Origin: a virus
Reading direction: 5' to 3' (one strand)
Virus record (IMG/VR): IMGVR_UViG_3300008108_000023
Location: 91,209-155,208 of that record
Length of the DNA: 64,000 nucleotides
The notes under the pieces were generated by a model, which did no database searches, had not been told where the DNA came from, and worked only from the letters and a program-made list of their open reading frames with translations. Both the position numbers and the translations under genes were made by a program. Below, piece by piece: positions 47,883 through 56,867 of this stretch; position 1 is the stretch's first letter, and the number at the start of each line of letters is the position of its first letter.

Positions 47883-48254
47883 TTAGTAAACTAATATACA
47901 TCTATCCATGTCTAACATTTCTAATTCAATATCTTTTTTGTAACCAGCTGCGTAACCCATACGACCTGTAACTGATTCAGCGTGTAGACGGAACCACTCC
48001 ATCAATGCTTGTGCCGCTGAAGGACCAATAGGGTCTTTGAAGGTTACTCTTATTTCATTCCATTCAAATCTACCAGCTACGTATGTTGATGTGTTGATGA
48101 AAGGAATTGCAACTGAGTTAATTTTTGCACTAGGTCTTGCACTTGAGGTTACGTACCACTCGTTAATACCCAATGATGATGGGAATCTAAGTATGAATCG
48201 GTTAACTCTCTTCGGTTCGTAAGGAACCGGCATTTTCATTAATAAATCTGCCAT
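47883..48254 (-). CDS. 19: Tail tube protein gp19-like, short at the C-terminus
   Basis: 123 residues against 163 in T4. The core is clear: VPYEPKRVNRFILRFPSSLG, then INEWYVTSSARPSAKINSVA, the strand FEWNEIRVTFKDPIGPSAAQ, the helix ALMEWFRLHAES and YAAGYKKDIELEMLD. It ends at CILVY, before the final beta strands usual in this family. Subunits form stacked hexameric rings of the inner tube. A terminator follows within about 30 bases, so no longer frame follows in this strand. Upstream is the 348-base gap with the parS-like site. Confidence 0.85.
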   Translation of the reverse strand: MADLLMKMPVPYEPKRVNRFILRFPSSLGINEWYVTSSARPSAKINSVAIPFINTSTYVAGRFEWNEIRVTFKDPIGPSAAQALMEWFRLHAESVTGRMGYAAGYKKDIELEMLDMDRCILVY

Positions 48255-48295
48255 GTCAATATTTGTTTTTTAATTTTTTTATTTTTAATCTTTCT

Positions 48296-48304
48296 TATAA
48301 ATAT
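48296..48304 (-). promoter_or_regulatory. Late-promoter-like motif ATATTTATA
   Basis: About 42 bases upstream of the gp19 ATG, followed by AGAAAG. A copy with a longer leader than most. Confidence 0.5.
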
Positions 48305-48377
48305 GTTGTATATGAAAAAACAAAAAAAATCTTCTCAATACTTGATTTTGTGAAAATTATTTCGTATTTTTTCCATA

Positions 48378-48474
48378 CTAGTACTAGATGCTAGTAAATT
48401 AAGAACTAGATTAAAGAAACTAGAATAACTATAAAGAAATAAACTAGATAAAAATAAACTAGAACTAGAACTAG
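48378..48474. repeat. Cluster of nine CTAG sites (AACTAGA iterons)
   Basis: CTAG occurs at 48378, 48384, 48391, 48406, 48420, 48444, 48459, 48465 and 48471. Six are in AACTAGA; the first three form an imperfect palindrome (TACTAG...CTAGTA). Given this AT-rich background fewer than one CTAG would be expected in 97 bases. It is non-coding and resembles iteron or regulator-binding clusters. Confidence 0.65.
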
Positions 48475-48553
48475 AATACTGGTGCATATACTGGGTAATT
48501 TATAATTTTATTTTTTTTATATTTGGTAATTCCGTAGGTCACACTATATTATA

Positions 48554-48571
48554 ATGTTCCACGTGGAACAT
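48554..48571. promoter_or_regulatory. parS-like palindrome TGTTCCACGTGGAACA
   Basis: Perfect 18-bp palindrome. The inner 16 bases (48555-48570) fit the bacterial ParB-binding consensus TGTTNCACGTGNAACA. It lies between the CTAG cluster and the sheath terminator. No parA or parB gene is in the window. Confidence 0.6.
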
Positions 48572-48577
48572 AAAATA

Positions 48578-48601
48578 GGGAGGGTTTCCCCTCCCCTTTT
48601 T
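48578..48601. terminator. GC-rich intrinsic terminator after sheath gene
   Basis: GGGAGGG (48578-48584) and CCCTCCC (48589-48595) form a 7-bp stem with a 4-base loop. On minus it begins 8 bases past the sheath stop and is followed by TATTTTA. A T-run on the other side allows plus-strand use too. Confidence 0.82.
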
Positions 48602-48602
48602 A

Positions 48603-51458
48603 TTAGATATTATCAAATGATGCTCCTGTTGGTGTGATTATGAATTCAACATCGATAAATTCAAGAGCTCTTGTTGGTTTAATGTAAATTTTACCTCTCA
48701 AAGTATTAGCGTCAATATCTTCAGGGTCGTTGGAAACCGTTACACGGAATTCATACAAACCTCTTTCTCTCTTAATTGCGTCTAATATCGGGTTAACCAA
48801 TCTCAAAAACTCATTACGAACTTGTTCGTCGTTTTGTTCAAATAACAATCTTACCGCTACTGCTGAAATTAATTTTCTTGCTCTTAACAGTAATCTTCTT
48901 ACGTTAATTCTATCCAAAGCTGATTCACGTACTTGAAGTGTTTTATTACCCCAAATGATTGTACCGGTATCCGCAAATGTTGCGATAGGGTTAATTCTCG
49001 CTTTGTAAAGGTCATCTCTCTCATCCAAAGTTAATTTCTTATAAGCTTTGATTGAGTTTACTAAACCTCTTGAATAACCCGCTACCGCGAACCAAGGGAA
49101 AGATACGTTATCTGTTAATGCTATATTTCTCAATACTTCACCTGTTGGTGGTAAGTATAATTGTGTAGCGTTGTCTGCGTCTCTAACTTGAATCCAAGGC
49201 CAGTAAACCGCTGAGTAGTTACTATCAATTGCTACGCCGTCCAAAGCGTCTATTACTTCATCCGCTGTACCGTAGTTTGGTGATGAAATCACATAAAGTG
49301 AATCCGCTCTATCTTCTTCAATCATATCAATTGCGTAAGATGTTAATGAACTGTGGTCATAGAAGTTGATACCTGGTGTTGCGAAGATGTTTACATCAAC
49401 AGCTTCAGGGTTTGCGAAGGTATCAATACCTTGAGTGTAAGCGTAGTAGTCAGAGTTTCCTGATACTGTACTAAATACACCACCATTATTAGTGTTACCA
49501 CTTGTGTAAGTATTTTTACCAAAGATGTATCCATCACCGTAGGTTCTCACATTTCTGTAGATATCCCAACCGTCAAATCCACCAGCCGCTGCGAATGTGA
49601 ATTTACGATAATTGATATTTGTTAATACGTTATTCGCTCCACCTGTTTGACCCTCTAAATCATACGACGTGGTTAAGAAGGTTGTTCCTGTGATTGTAGA
49701 TGCGTTTGTTGATAAGTGGAAACCCTTAGTTGTTCCAGCTGCTGATGTTCCTTTGAATTTAAACAAGTCTCTATCGTATGTTACTGCGTTTGTTGGACTT
49801 GATAAACCAAAGTATGTTCTTCTTACTTTGTCACCTGAAGATAAAACAGGTGTTCCATCGGCTTGATAAGATGTAGTATCACCAGCGTTATAGAATGTAG
49901 TCTTGTACATCACCGAACCTAAAGTACTTGAACCAAAAGATGTGTTGTTTGTAAATCCTTTAAATCCTGCAGGATATGCGTCGGTTGGGTGATTATCAGC
50001 CATTGACAACATAATGTATCTTGAACGTAATTCATATTCACCATCAGATGTACCAACTTTTTTAGCAACATATCCTGGTAAATCTGGATTCATATTACAT
50101 CTACCAAATTTTTCAAGTACAACTAAATTATCGTCTGTATCATTAAAGTCTCTAACGATTAAGTCAAAGTCACCAGTGTTTACATCAATATTAATAATTG
50201 AAACTTTTACTTCGTAGTTTGCAGAATCACCATCTGATACTGTGATTACATCAAATAAATCATCAACTTCACCACCTCTAACCTCTGATACAACAGTTGG
50301 TGTCATTGGGGTATCCCAAGATGTTTTAAAGTCGTTACCAACATGTTCGAAAACTTCTGTTAAACTTAAACCTCTAATTAAACCTTGTTCATATGCTCTT
50401 TGTAAGTAATTTGGATAAGATTCAAAAACATACACAGGTACATCACTTTTTAATTTGTCATAAACATCGGTACCAAAAACTTTTGTTACATATTTTGATG
50501 ACGAAGAGTCCATACTACAAGTGAATGATTTTGGTCCACTTGTTGAACCTGTAACATTAACTGTAAATTCAGCTAATGGATTTGTAGTGATTCCTGAACC
50601 TGTAACCACAAAATTTACATCTGCGGTAGTTTCCAAGTTTAATGTTTGTCCATTGTAAGAACCTCTTGGTCTGAACGCTAAAACCACTTGTCCATCATAC
50701 GCCGTGTTCAATGTTCCATAGTATGTGTACTTAGTCACATCAAATCTACTCGCACCGCTGTTATAAACAAATAAGTAAGAATATACTTCAGAACCTGTGG
50801 TGTTACAAAGTTTATTGAACCATTCCTTATTGTTGTAATTACTTGCGTTATTCAAACCTGTTAAAGGAGAAACTTCTTCAAGTGATGATGTTTGACCACT
50901 TGTTCCTGAAGTTGGTACTTCACCCATCACAAACCATTGTCCATGGTTAGATGATGTGTTACCACTAAAGTTTGCTACAATATATTCTGTAATATAATTT
51001 CCATCTACAGATATTTTATCTGATAGTTCACTATAAATCGTACTTGCTGTAATTGTTGTGGTCGATGCTGACATTGTTAAACTTGTGGTTGTTCCACTAA
51101 GAGCCCCCAATGTAACCCCACCAATTGTTTTAACACCATAAGTTTTGACAGGTAAATAACCCGTTAAACCTAATATTCTTGTTACAAACATTTGGTTAGA
51201 TTCTTCTAAATAAGATTTTGCGAAATAAGGTAATTCATATTTTGGATTGTTATTGTTGTCTTTTAACGGACTTGTTCCCCCAAAATATGACTTGAATTCG
51301 TCAAAATTAGTTATTAATACAGGTTCAAAAGCGGGACCTTTTAAGGTTTCACCCACCAAACCTAATGTGCTCACACCAACACTTTGTGCTACGAATGTTA
51401 AGTCTTTTTCAGATGTATATACACCCGGAGATACAAAAACTCTATTTGAATTTGCCAT
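48603..51458 (-). CDS. 18: Tail sheath protein gp18-like
   Basis: 951 residues, against 659 in T4, so it probably carries a large surface insertion (about residues 100-550). The N-terminus VFVSPGVYTSEKDLTFVAQS with GLVGETLKGP is typical of sheath proteins. The C-terminal ~250 residues (RVNVRRLLLRARKLISAVAV-like helix, FRVTVSNDPEDIDANTLRGK, ALEFIDVEFIITPTG) form the conserved domain that makes the contractile mesh. It drives tube injection. Preceded by ATATTTATTGATAAAG (51497-51505) and ended by a strong terminator. Confidence 0.9.
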   Translation of the reverse strand: MANSNRVFVSPGVYTSEKDLTFVAQSVGVSTLGLVGETLKGPAFEPVLITNFDEFKSYFGGTSPLKDNNNNPKYELPYFAKSYLEESNQMFVTRILGLTGYLPVKTYGVKTIGGVTLGALSGTTTSLTMSASTTTITASTIYSELSDKISVDGNYITEYIVANFSGNTSSNHGQWFVMGEVPTSGTSGQTSSLEEVSPLTGLNNASNYNNKEWFNKLCNTTGSEVYSYLFVYNSGASRFDVTKYTYYGTLNTAYDGQVVLAFRPRGSYNGQTLNLETTADVNFVVTGSGITTNPLAEFTVNVTGSTSGPKSFTCSMDSSSSKYVTKVFGTDVYDKLKSDVPVYVFESYPNYLQRAYEQGLIRGLSLTEVFEHVGNDFKTSWDTPMTPTVVSEVRGGEVDDLFDVITVSDGDSANYEVKVSIINIDVNTGDFDLIVRDFNDTDDNLVVLEKFGRCNMNPDLPGYVAKKVGTSDGEYELRSRYIMLSMADNHPTDAYPAGFKGFTNNTSFGSSTLGSVMYKTTFYNAGDTTSYQADGTPVLSSGDKVRRTYFGLSSPTNAVTYDRDLFKFKGTSAAGTTKGFHLSTNASTITGTTFLTTSYDLEGQTGGANNVLTNINYRKFTFAAAGGFDGWDIYRNVRTYGDGYIFGKNTYTSGNTNNGGVFSTVSGNSDYYAYTQGIDTFANPEAVDVNIFATPGINFYDHSSLTSYAIDMIEEDRADSLYVISSPNYGTADEVIDALDGVAIDSNYSAVYWPWIQVRDADNATQLYLPPTGEVLRNIALTDNVSFPWFAVAGYSRGLVNSIKAYKKLTLDERDDLYKARINPIATFADTGTIIWGNKTLQVRESALDRINVRRLLLRARKLISAVAVRLLFEQNDEQVRNEFLRLVNPILDAIKRERGLYEFRVTVSNDPEDIDANTLRGKIYIKPTRALEFIDVEFIITPTGASFDNI

Positions 51459-51496
51459 TTTTAATTTGTTTGGTTAATTAATTTTATTTCTTTATC

Positions 51497-51505
51497 AATA
51501 AATAT
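51497..51505 (-). promoter_or_regulatory. Late-promoter-like motif ATATTTATT
   Basis: Upstream of sheath as GATATTTATTGATAAA, a 16-base identity with the plus-strand copy in front of gp13 (58029 onward). Confidence 0.6.
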
Positions 51506-51555
51506 CTTTGTTTTTAGCAAAGATTCCCTTGATTTTTTTAAAAATGGCACTTATG

Positions 51556-51579
51556 GATACTAATTTATCCTTTAGTATC
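51556..51579. promoter_or_regulatory. 8-bp inverted repeat before small plus-strand gene
   Basis: GATACTAA (51556-51563) and TTAGTATC (51572-51579) are perfect arms with an 8-base loop, 17 bases upstream of the plus-strand ATG at 51596. Could be an operator or a minus-strand hairpin. Confidence 0.4.
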
Positions 51580-51595
51580 TATATTTATCTTTATC

Positions 51596-51772
51596 ATGAA
51601 AAACACCCTAAAAAACATAAAGGTTAGTGAAAATCACCACCAAATGTTAAAAGAATATTGCGACAAAAATGGATTAAAAATTTATAAGGTTGTTCAGAAA
51701 TGGATTGATGAAGTTTGTAAAACAGGAAAGGTGAATGATTCACCTAAGAAAAAAGATATCTATGGAGATTAA
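51596..51772 (+). CDS. Small ribbon-helix-helix-like protein
   Basis: 58 residues on the plus strand, opposite to all neighbours. The sequence starts MKNTLKNIKVSENHHQMLKE, with CDKNGLKIYKVVQKWIDEVC after it. The short strand (NIKVS) followed by two helices is the pattern of an Arc/MetJ-type RHH DNA-binding protein. The C-terminal tail is basic (KKKDIYGD). It ends 5 bases before the convergent stop of the 75-residue gene. Candidate transcription regulator, by pattern only. Confidence 0.6.
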   Translation: MKNTLKNIKVSENHHQMLKEYCDKNGLKIYKVVQKWIDEVCKTGKVNDSPKKKDIYGD

Positions 51773-51776
51773 TTTT

Positions 51777-52004
51777 TTATAACATACTAATCTCCGTCAT
51801 ATCAACGGTAATGTTATTACAAATTAATAAATTACCATCAATTATAAAATTGTCAGTTCTTTCTAAAACCAATAATGATTCAAGATGACTAGTATCAACA
51901 CTAAGACCATAGATGTCATTATCAACAACCAAATTGATTATTAAATTTTCATATATTTCAATATGAGATAATGTTTTTTCGTATAAAAATTCTTGTATTG
52001 TCAT
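51777..52004 (-). CDS. Small hypothetical protein
   Basis: 75 residues (MTIQEFLYEKTLSHIEIYEN start), acidic and Ile/Leu-rich, single domain by eye, no family recognised. It follows the gp15-like fusion with a 5-base gap and probably shares its transcript. The convergent small gene ends at 51772. Confidence 0.55.
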   Translation of the reverse strand: MTIQEFLYEKTLSHIEIYENLIINLVVDNDIYGLSVDTSHLESLLVLERTDNFIIDGNLLICNNITVDMTEISML

Positions 52005-52009
52005 GTTGT

Positions 52010-54544
52010 TTAATTTATTGGGGTTACTGTTGTGATTGTTGCTCCAGAACCAAATCCTGTACCGGTATTAAGTGTCGTGTCTAAAGTTCCATCTGAAAAT
52101 AAACGTACAATGTTTCCTACCGATGTGCCGTTATATGATGTAAAATTACCACTAATTAGTATTTTACCATTTGTTTGAACAACAATACTGAGTACATGAT
52201 TATTAAATCCGGTTCCAATACTAAATGTATTATCAATAGTTCCATCAGAATTTAGTCTAACTATCCTATTAGATGTTACACCACTATACGATGTGAAAGC
52301 TCCCCCGACCATTATTTTACCACTTGAAAGAGTCGAGACAAAATAAACACTATTATTAAATCCGGTTCCAATAATAAATGTATCATCGATAGTTCCTCCG
52401 GAATTTAATCTAATTATTCTATTAGATGTCACTCCACTATATGATGTAAAATCTCCACCAACGACAATCTTACCATCTGATTGTACCGATGACATGTATG
52501 TGTAGGCATTAAATCCCGTACCGACTGTAGTTGTAAAACTAGAATCGTGACTCTTATCGGAATTAAGTCTCTCAATTCTTCTTGTGGTCATACTACCACA
52601 AAGAATCATTTTACCATCTGATTGTAAAGAAACATCTTGAACAGTTGAGTTTGCATCATAAGTAGTAGACGTTGAACCACTAAATGTATTATCAATTGTT
52701 CCGTCAGAATTTAACCTAATAATTTTATTCGCCGACGTGCCATTATATGATGTAAAATATCCACCGATTAATAGTTTTCCATCAGATTGGGGTACAACAA
52801 ATTTTGTGATACTATTGAATCCCGTTCCGATACTGAATGTATTATCGATTGAACCGTCTAAGTTTAATCTAATTATATAATTGGACGATACACCACTGTA
52901 TGTTGTAAAATAACCCGCACCGTAAATTTTGTTATTATATATTATGTGATTTTCTAAGAAATTATCAAATCCGGTTCCACCGCTAAATGAACTATCAACT
53001 GAACCATTTGAGTTTAATTTAATTATGTCATTATATAATGTGCCATTGTATAATGAGAATCCACCAGAAATTAATAGTTTATCATCCACCATCAATGATG
53101 GTGTTGGGGTGGCCGATGGTGTGACAGAACTATTGGGAGTAATGGATGGTGTTACTGATTGAGTTGGTGATGGTGTCGGTGAAGACTCAATTGTTACCGA
53201 AGGGGTAACTGTGGGTGTTGAGGTTAAAGTAGGGGTTGGTGTAACCGATGATGTAAGTGACGGAGTAATTGACGGTGTTACTGAGGGGGTAACTGAAGGT
53301 GTTACAGTTATGGTTGGGGTGATAATAGAGGTTGAGGTTAAAGTAGGGGTAACCGTAGGTGTTGATGTTGGGGTTATTGATGGTGTTACAGATGAAGATG
53401 GTGTTATTGAAGGTGTTGGGGTCGGTGTTATTGGTATTGTAAAAGTTGATTGTGTTGTAAAATCATATCTAAATTTTGTTTTAGACGACGTATTAATATC
53501 TACCGAACTAAAATTATTAACCAAAGTTAAATTACTAAACGTACCATCGACAGTATATTGTGTAGTACCACTTAATTGATTTGGTTCAATAAAAATTTTA
53601 ACAGGAATTGATATTGAACTACCAGTCACAGTTAATAAAGTGTCAGTAAATGAAATTTCAACCGTCTTATCTACCTTATTTGTTGCGGTTGCGGTGTAGT
53701 CCGCAACGATTGAACCACTACTATAATTTGATGATATTGTTATTGAGTTTTCAATTTTTTTTATAGATGGAATTGACCTTAAATCGGGTTCCACCATGGT
53801 AATACTTCTGTTAATTGCAGGAGAAACTTCAAATTCTTCATCATCAATTAAGAATCCTAACATTGTAAACCCGTAATTTTGAATGTAGAATCTTCTACCA
53901 TCTAAAGTATCCATCGGAGTATTATCTTCGATTCTATCTAATACAATTGGGATATAATGACCTTTTACTCGAGTGTATGCTTGACGAGATGAAAACTTTT
54001 GTAAAACCTTTTGATTGAACTTATTTATATCTCTAAATTTTGTACAAACAATAGTTACATCAAAACTAATATCAACCGCAATTGGTTGAGGTATTTTGTA
54101 TATGTCCGCACCCATTTGATTTCCATCCCAAGTCGGAACCGATGCATAAAAAAAGTCTCTTCTATCAGGAATAGTTCTTTGAATAGATGGGTTTGTACCT
54201 AACTGAACTTCAGGTTTTCTTACAACAGCAATAAATGGTAACTTAATATTTCCATCTTCATCACTAAAAGACCAATTGTTGGTATACTCACCCCATCTTT
54301 GAATTGTGAGAATTTTTGGAATCATTGGTATTTGGTCCCCGTCAGATATTACTTTAAAATTTTCTTTTACAAATTCTAACATACCCAAATCAAGGTCGTC
54401 GTGCAATATCGAATCAGGAAGAAAAGTATCAGATTTAATTATTTCTTCTAATAATTCTTTTCTTCTACCGGTAATTGCAGGACCATCCGCGTTTTGGTTT
54501 ACACCGTATACTTTAATATCTTTTTTTCTTTTTGGTAATCCCAT
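52010..54544 (-). CDS. 15: gp15-like tail terminator fused to Thr-Pro linker and beta-propeller
   Basis: 844 residues, about three times the size of T4 gp15 (272). Residues 1-~265 fit the gp15 sheath-terminator family: [20 protein letters not shown], then [20 protein letters not shown] and [20 protein letters not shown]. Residues ~270-370 are Ig-like. Residues ~370-490 are TPTP/TPS repeats. Residues ~490-840 hold seven copies of a ~50-residue motif (SDGKILIGG.FTSYSG...[11 protein letters not shown]) of the delta-60/DUF5122 type, enough for a seven-blade propeller. The gene overlaps none of its neighbours. If the gp15 reading is right, the propeller would be displayed at the head-tail neck. 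Confidence 0.78.
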   Translation of the reverse strand: MGLPKRKKDIKVYGVNQNADGPAITGRRKELLEEIIKSDTFLPDSILHDDLDLGMLEFVKENFKVISDGDQIPMIPKILTIQRWGEYTNNWSFSDEDGNIKLPFIAVVRKPEVQLGTNPSIQRTIPDRRDFFYASVPTWDGNQMGADIYKIPQPIAVDISFDVTIVCTKFRDINKFNQKVLQKFSSRQAYTRVKGHYIPIVLDRIEDNTPMDTLDGRRFYIQNYGFTMLGFLIDDEEFEVSPAINRSITMVEPDLRSIPSIKKIENSITISSNYSSGSIVADYTATATNKVDKTVEISFTDTLLTVTGSSISIPVKIFIEPNQLSGTTQYTVDGTFSNLTLVNNFSSVDINTSSKTKFRYDFTTQSTFTIPITPTPTPSITPSSSVTPSITPTSTPTVTPTLTSTSIITPTITVTPSVTPSVTPSITPSLTSSVTPTPTLTSTPTVTPSVTIESSPTPSPTQSVTPSITPNSSVTPSATPTPSLMVDDKLLISGGFSLYNGTLYNDIIKLNSNGSVDSSFSGGTGFDNFLENHIIYNNKIYGAGYFTTYSGVSSNYIIRLNLDGSIDNTFSIGTGFNSITKFVVPQSDGKLLIGGYFTSYNGTSANKIIRLNSDGTIDNTFSGSTSTTYDANSTVQDVSLQSDGKMILCGSMTTRRIERLNSDKSHDSSFTTTVGTGFNAYTYMSSVQSDGKIVVGGDFTSYSGVTSNRIIRLNSGGTIDDTFIIGTGFNNSVYFVSTLSSGKIMVGGAFTSYSGVTSNRIVRLNSDGTIDNTFSIGTGFNNHVLSIVVQTNGKILISGNFTSYNGTSVGNIVRLFSDGTLDTTLNTGTGFGSGATITTVTPIN
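53090..53440 (-). repeat. Thr-Pro/Ser-Pro linker repeats inside the gp15-like fusion
   Basis: Minus strand codes [10 protein letters not shown]-type repeats ([16 protein letters not shown] units). Kin to, but more Ser-rich than, the 1-8280 array and very like 63585-63785. Confidence 0.8.
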
Positions 54545-54546
54545 AA

Positions 54547-55059
54547 TTAAATTCCTCTAAATTCAGATTCTTGTGCAATTGCACAGGTGATAGTTCTATA
54601 ATGAGGTCTAAAACCAAACATATTATGTTTATTATCGGAAGTAACTTTTCCATCGTTTACCACCGTATAGTATCTAATTCTTTCTTCCGATTCGGGGTAC
54701 CCAATAAAATCACCATATCTAATATCAATACCCATTTCTTCTAAGTGTTTTATATAAACTGAAATGGTCATATTACCGGGTTCCAAATATCTATTTACAC
54801 CTTTAGTATATGAATTGTTTTTAGGTTCTTCAATTTTAACCAATCCGAAAAATTCGGTAGGTGGTAAAAATTTAATTTGGTCTTTACCAACTTCACCGTA
54901 TACATCATCAGTGTCGGTTTTTTGTCTATCTACTCTAAATAAAACTAATTTCATACCTAAATCACCATGCAAGTATTCTTCCCCTAACTGAACATTTAAA
55001 TCAAAATCAGTTTGAGAAAAAAATTTACTTAATCTGGTTATCGGTAGTTTATTCTTCAT
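54547..55059 (-). CDS. 14: Neck protein gp14-like
   Basis: 170 residues (T4 gp14 is 256). The pattern [20 protein letters not shown], with the phrase [13 protein letters not shown] and later [20 protein letters not shown], resembles the gp14 order (protein-receptive strand, then a phrase like EGDLIYFP, then a Tyr-rich strand). The C-terminus ([16 protein letters not shown]) closes the fold. It precedes the gp15-like gene by two bases, matching the T4 order gp14-gp15. Would form the neck ring with gp13. The assignment is moderate. Confidence 0.6.
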   Translation of the reverse strand: MKNKLPITRLSKFFSQTDFDLNVQLGEEYLHGDLGMKLVLFRVDRQKTDTDDVYGEVGKDQIKFLPPTEFFGLVKIEEPKNNSYTKGVNRYLEPGNMTISVYIKHLEEMGIDIRYGDFIGYPESEERIRYYTVVNDGKVTSDNKHNMFGFRPHYRTITCAIAQESEFRGI

Positions 55060-55062
55060 TTA

Positions 55063-55072
55063 CTATAAATAG
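55063..55072 (-). promoter_or_regulatory. Late-promoter-like motif CTATTTATAG (palindromic)
   Basis: Just upstream of the gp14-like ATG on the minus strand. As a palindrome it also reads on the plus strand ahead of the helicase gene (start 55113). Confidence 0.5.
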
Positions 55073-55112
55073 TTCATTTATTGATTCTATTTTACTATAT
55101 TTAACTTATTGT

Positions 55113-56867
55113 ATGCAGAGTAAGATTCCTGAGATAGAAGCAAGGGAAATTTTGTCCACTTACGAAGGTTTTAACAACCAACTAATTGAGTGGAAAAGAA
55201 AGTTATCTGAAGTTAAAGGTTTTCAGTTAACAAGACCCCAAGCTGAGTATGTTTTAAAATACCATGAGGTAGTTCCTCGGGTTGCAAAAAAATATATCAG
55301 TATTGTTGATGGATTTGCAGACAAGTTAATGGAATCTAAACATCTAACAAAACCACCCGAAAAAATATGGTGTGAAAAGTTATTATGTGAAAGTGATATG
55401 GCATATCACATATGGGGTAAAATTTTTGAAACTGAAAAAAATTCAGCTATGTGGGTTCCTAAATCCGCAATCATCCAAGAGGAAAAAAAATTAAACAGAG
55501 AGATTGATTATTCATCTTACGATAACCGACCTCCATTACCTCACCAAAAAGAAGCTATTGAGAAATTATTGGCCAACGACAAATATATTCTCGCTGATGA
55601 TATGGGACTGGGTAAAACCACATCAGCGATTATTGCCTCTTTAGAAAGTGGAGCAAAAAAGATTTTAATAATATGCCCAGCATCTCTAAAGATTAATTGG
55701 CAGAGAGAAATTGAAAATTACTCAGATAAGAAAACTTTAATTGTTGAAGGTCGTAAGTGGGGTTCAACATTTAATTACTATATTATAAATTATGATATTG
55801 TAAAAAACTATCACTCAACTGAAACACCTGAAATTGGTCAAGAAAATACTAATTTAATTGCCAATGAAAAATTTGATTTGGCAATAGTAGATGAAGCTCA
55901 TTACATATCAAATACTACCGCTCAAAGAACTAAATTAATAAATGATATATTAAAAAATATACCAAAAGTTTGGTTACTTACAGGTACACCCATGACCTCA
56001 AAACCAATCAATTATTATAATCTATTAAGAATCGTAAATTCAAATGTTACGTTAAATTGGCAAGGTTATGTTAAAAGGTATTGTGGTGGTTATCAATTCA
56101 CGGTAAACAAAAAGAAAATATGGAATACTAACGGTGCAACAAATTTAGATGAACTTAGAATGAGAACTAAAAATCTTGTTTTAAGAAGAATGAAAACTGA
56201 CATATTAGACCTTCCCGATAAAATTATCACACCAATATTCTTAGATTTAAAGAGTACATACTATGATGAAGAACTTGAGGACTTTTTAAGAATTACAAGT
56301 GAATCTAAAAACAAAGAATCATTATCTGTTACTATTAATCGTTTAATGAAAGTTAGACAAATTATCTCTCAGGAAAAAATTGATTATACTTGTGAGATTA
56401 TTGATAGATGTTTAGAACAAGGTAAAAAGGTTATTGTGTTTACGAACTTCACCATGTCTTTAGATATGTTACATGAGAAATACAAAAAGAACTCGGTGGT
56501 TTTAGATGGTAGAATGTCTAAAGAAAAAAGACAACAATCTGTTGACCGTTTTCAAAATGAAGACAAAGTAAAAGTGTTTATTTCAAATATTATTGCAGGT
56601 GGAGTTGGTATCACCTTAACCGCTGCGGAATGTGTGATTATGAATGACTTATCATTTGTTCCTGCACATCACAGTCAAGCAGAAGACAGAGCGTTTAGAT
56701 ACGGACAAAAGAAAAATGTATTAGTGTATTATCCGATTTTCGAAAATACTATTGAAAAGATAGTGTATAATATGCTTCAAAAGAAAAAGAATATTATCGA
56801 CCAAGTAATGGGTGATGGAGATTTCTCAGAAAGTTTTGCACAATCAATTCTTAAAGAGATTCTTTAA
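55113..56867 (+). CDS. uvsW: SNF2/UvsW-type helicase
   Basis: 584 residues. An N-terminal non-helicase domain (1-~140) precedes the SNF2 core: Q-like PHQKEAIEKLL, Walker A DDMGLGKTT (162-170), DEAH box (260-263), motif III TGTP (290-293), then a helicase C domain with GGVGITLTAA and SQAEDRAFRYGQKK. The terminal motif is SNF2-type, so it may be UvsW-like or a RapA-like enzyme. Likely processes recombination intermediates or forks. It is on the plus strand and its last 24 bases overlap the end of the antisense gene. Confidence 0.85.
   Translation: MQSKIPEIEAREILSTYEGFNNQLIEWKRKLSEVKGFQLTRPQAEYVLKYHEVVPRVAKKYISIVDGFADKLMESKHLTKPPEKIWCEKLLCESDMAYHIWGKIFETEKNSAMWVPKSAIIQEEKKLNREIDYSSYDNRPPLPHQKEAIEKLLANDKYILADDMGLGKTTSAIIASLESGAKKILIICPASLKINWQREIENYSDKKTLIVEGRKWGSTFNYYIINYDIVKNYHSTETPEIGQENTNLIANEKFDLAIVDEAHYISNTTAQRTKLINDILKNIPKVWLLTGTPMTSKPINYYNLLRIVNSNVTLNWQGYVKRYCGGYQFTVNKKKIWNTNGATNLDELRMRTKNLVLRRMKTDILDLPDKIITPIFLDLKSTYYDEELEDFLRITSESKNKESLSVTINRLMKVRQIISQEKIDYTCEIIDRCLEQGKKVIVFTNFTMSLDMLHEKYKKNSVVLDGRMSKEKRQQSVDRFQNEDKVKVFISNIIAGGVGITLTAAECVIMNDLSFVPAHHSQAEDRAFRYGQKKNVLVYYPIFENTIEKIVYNMLQKKKNIIDQVMGDGDFSESFAQSILKEIL

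Larger units (their letters stand above)
48255..48602. other. Largest intergenic region (348 bases)
   Basis: No reading frame of note. From left to right it holds a T/A-rich leader with the TATTTATA motif (48296-48304) ahead of gp19, then a dense cluster of nine CTAG sites (48378-48474). A perfect 18-bp palindrome (48554-48571) and the sheath terminator (48578-48601) follow. No tRNA seen. Confidence 0.7.

Noticed and set aside
48255-48602. tRNA genes in the largest gap
   Set aside because: No cloverleaf, T-loop motif or anticodon arm visible by eye.
53211-53579. Plus-strand VGVGVT frame
   Set aside because: Shadow of the Thr-Pro linker in the gp15-like fusion.
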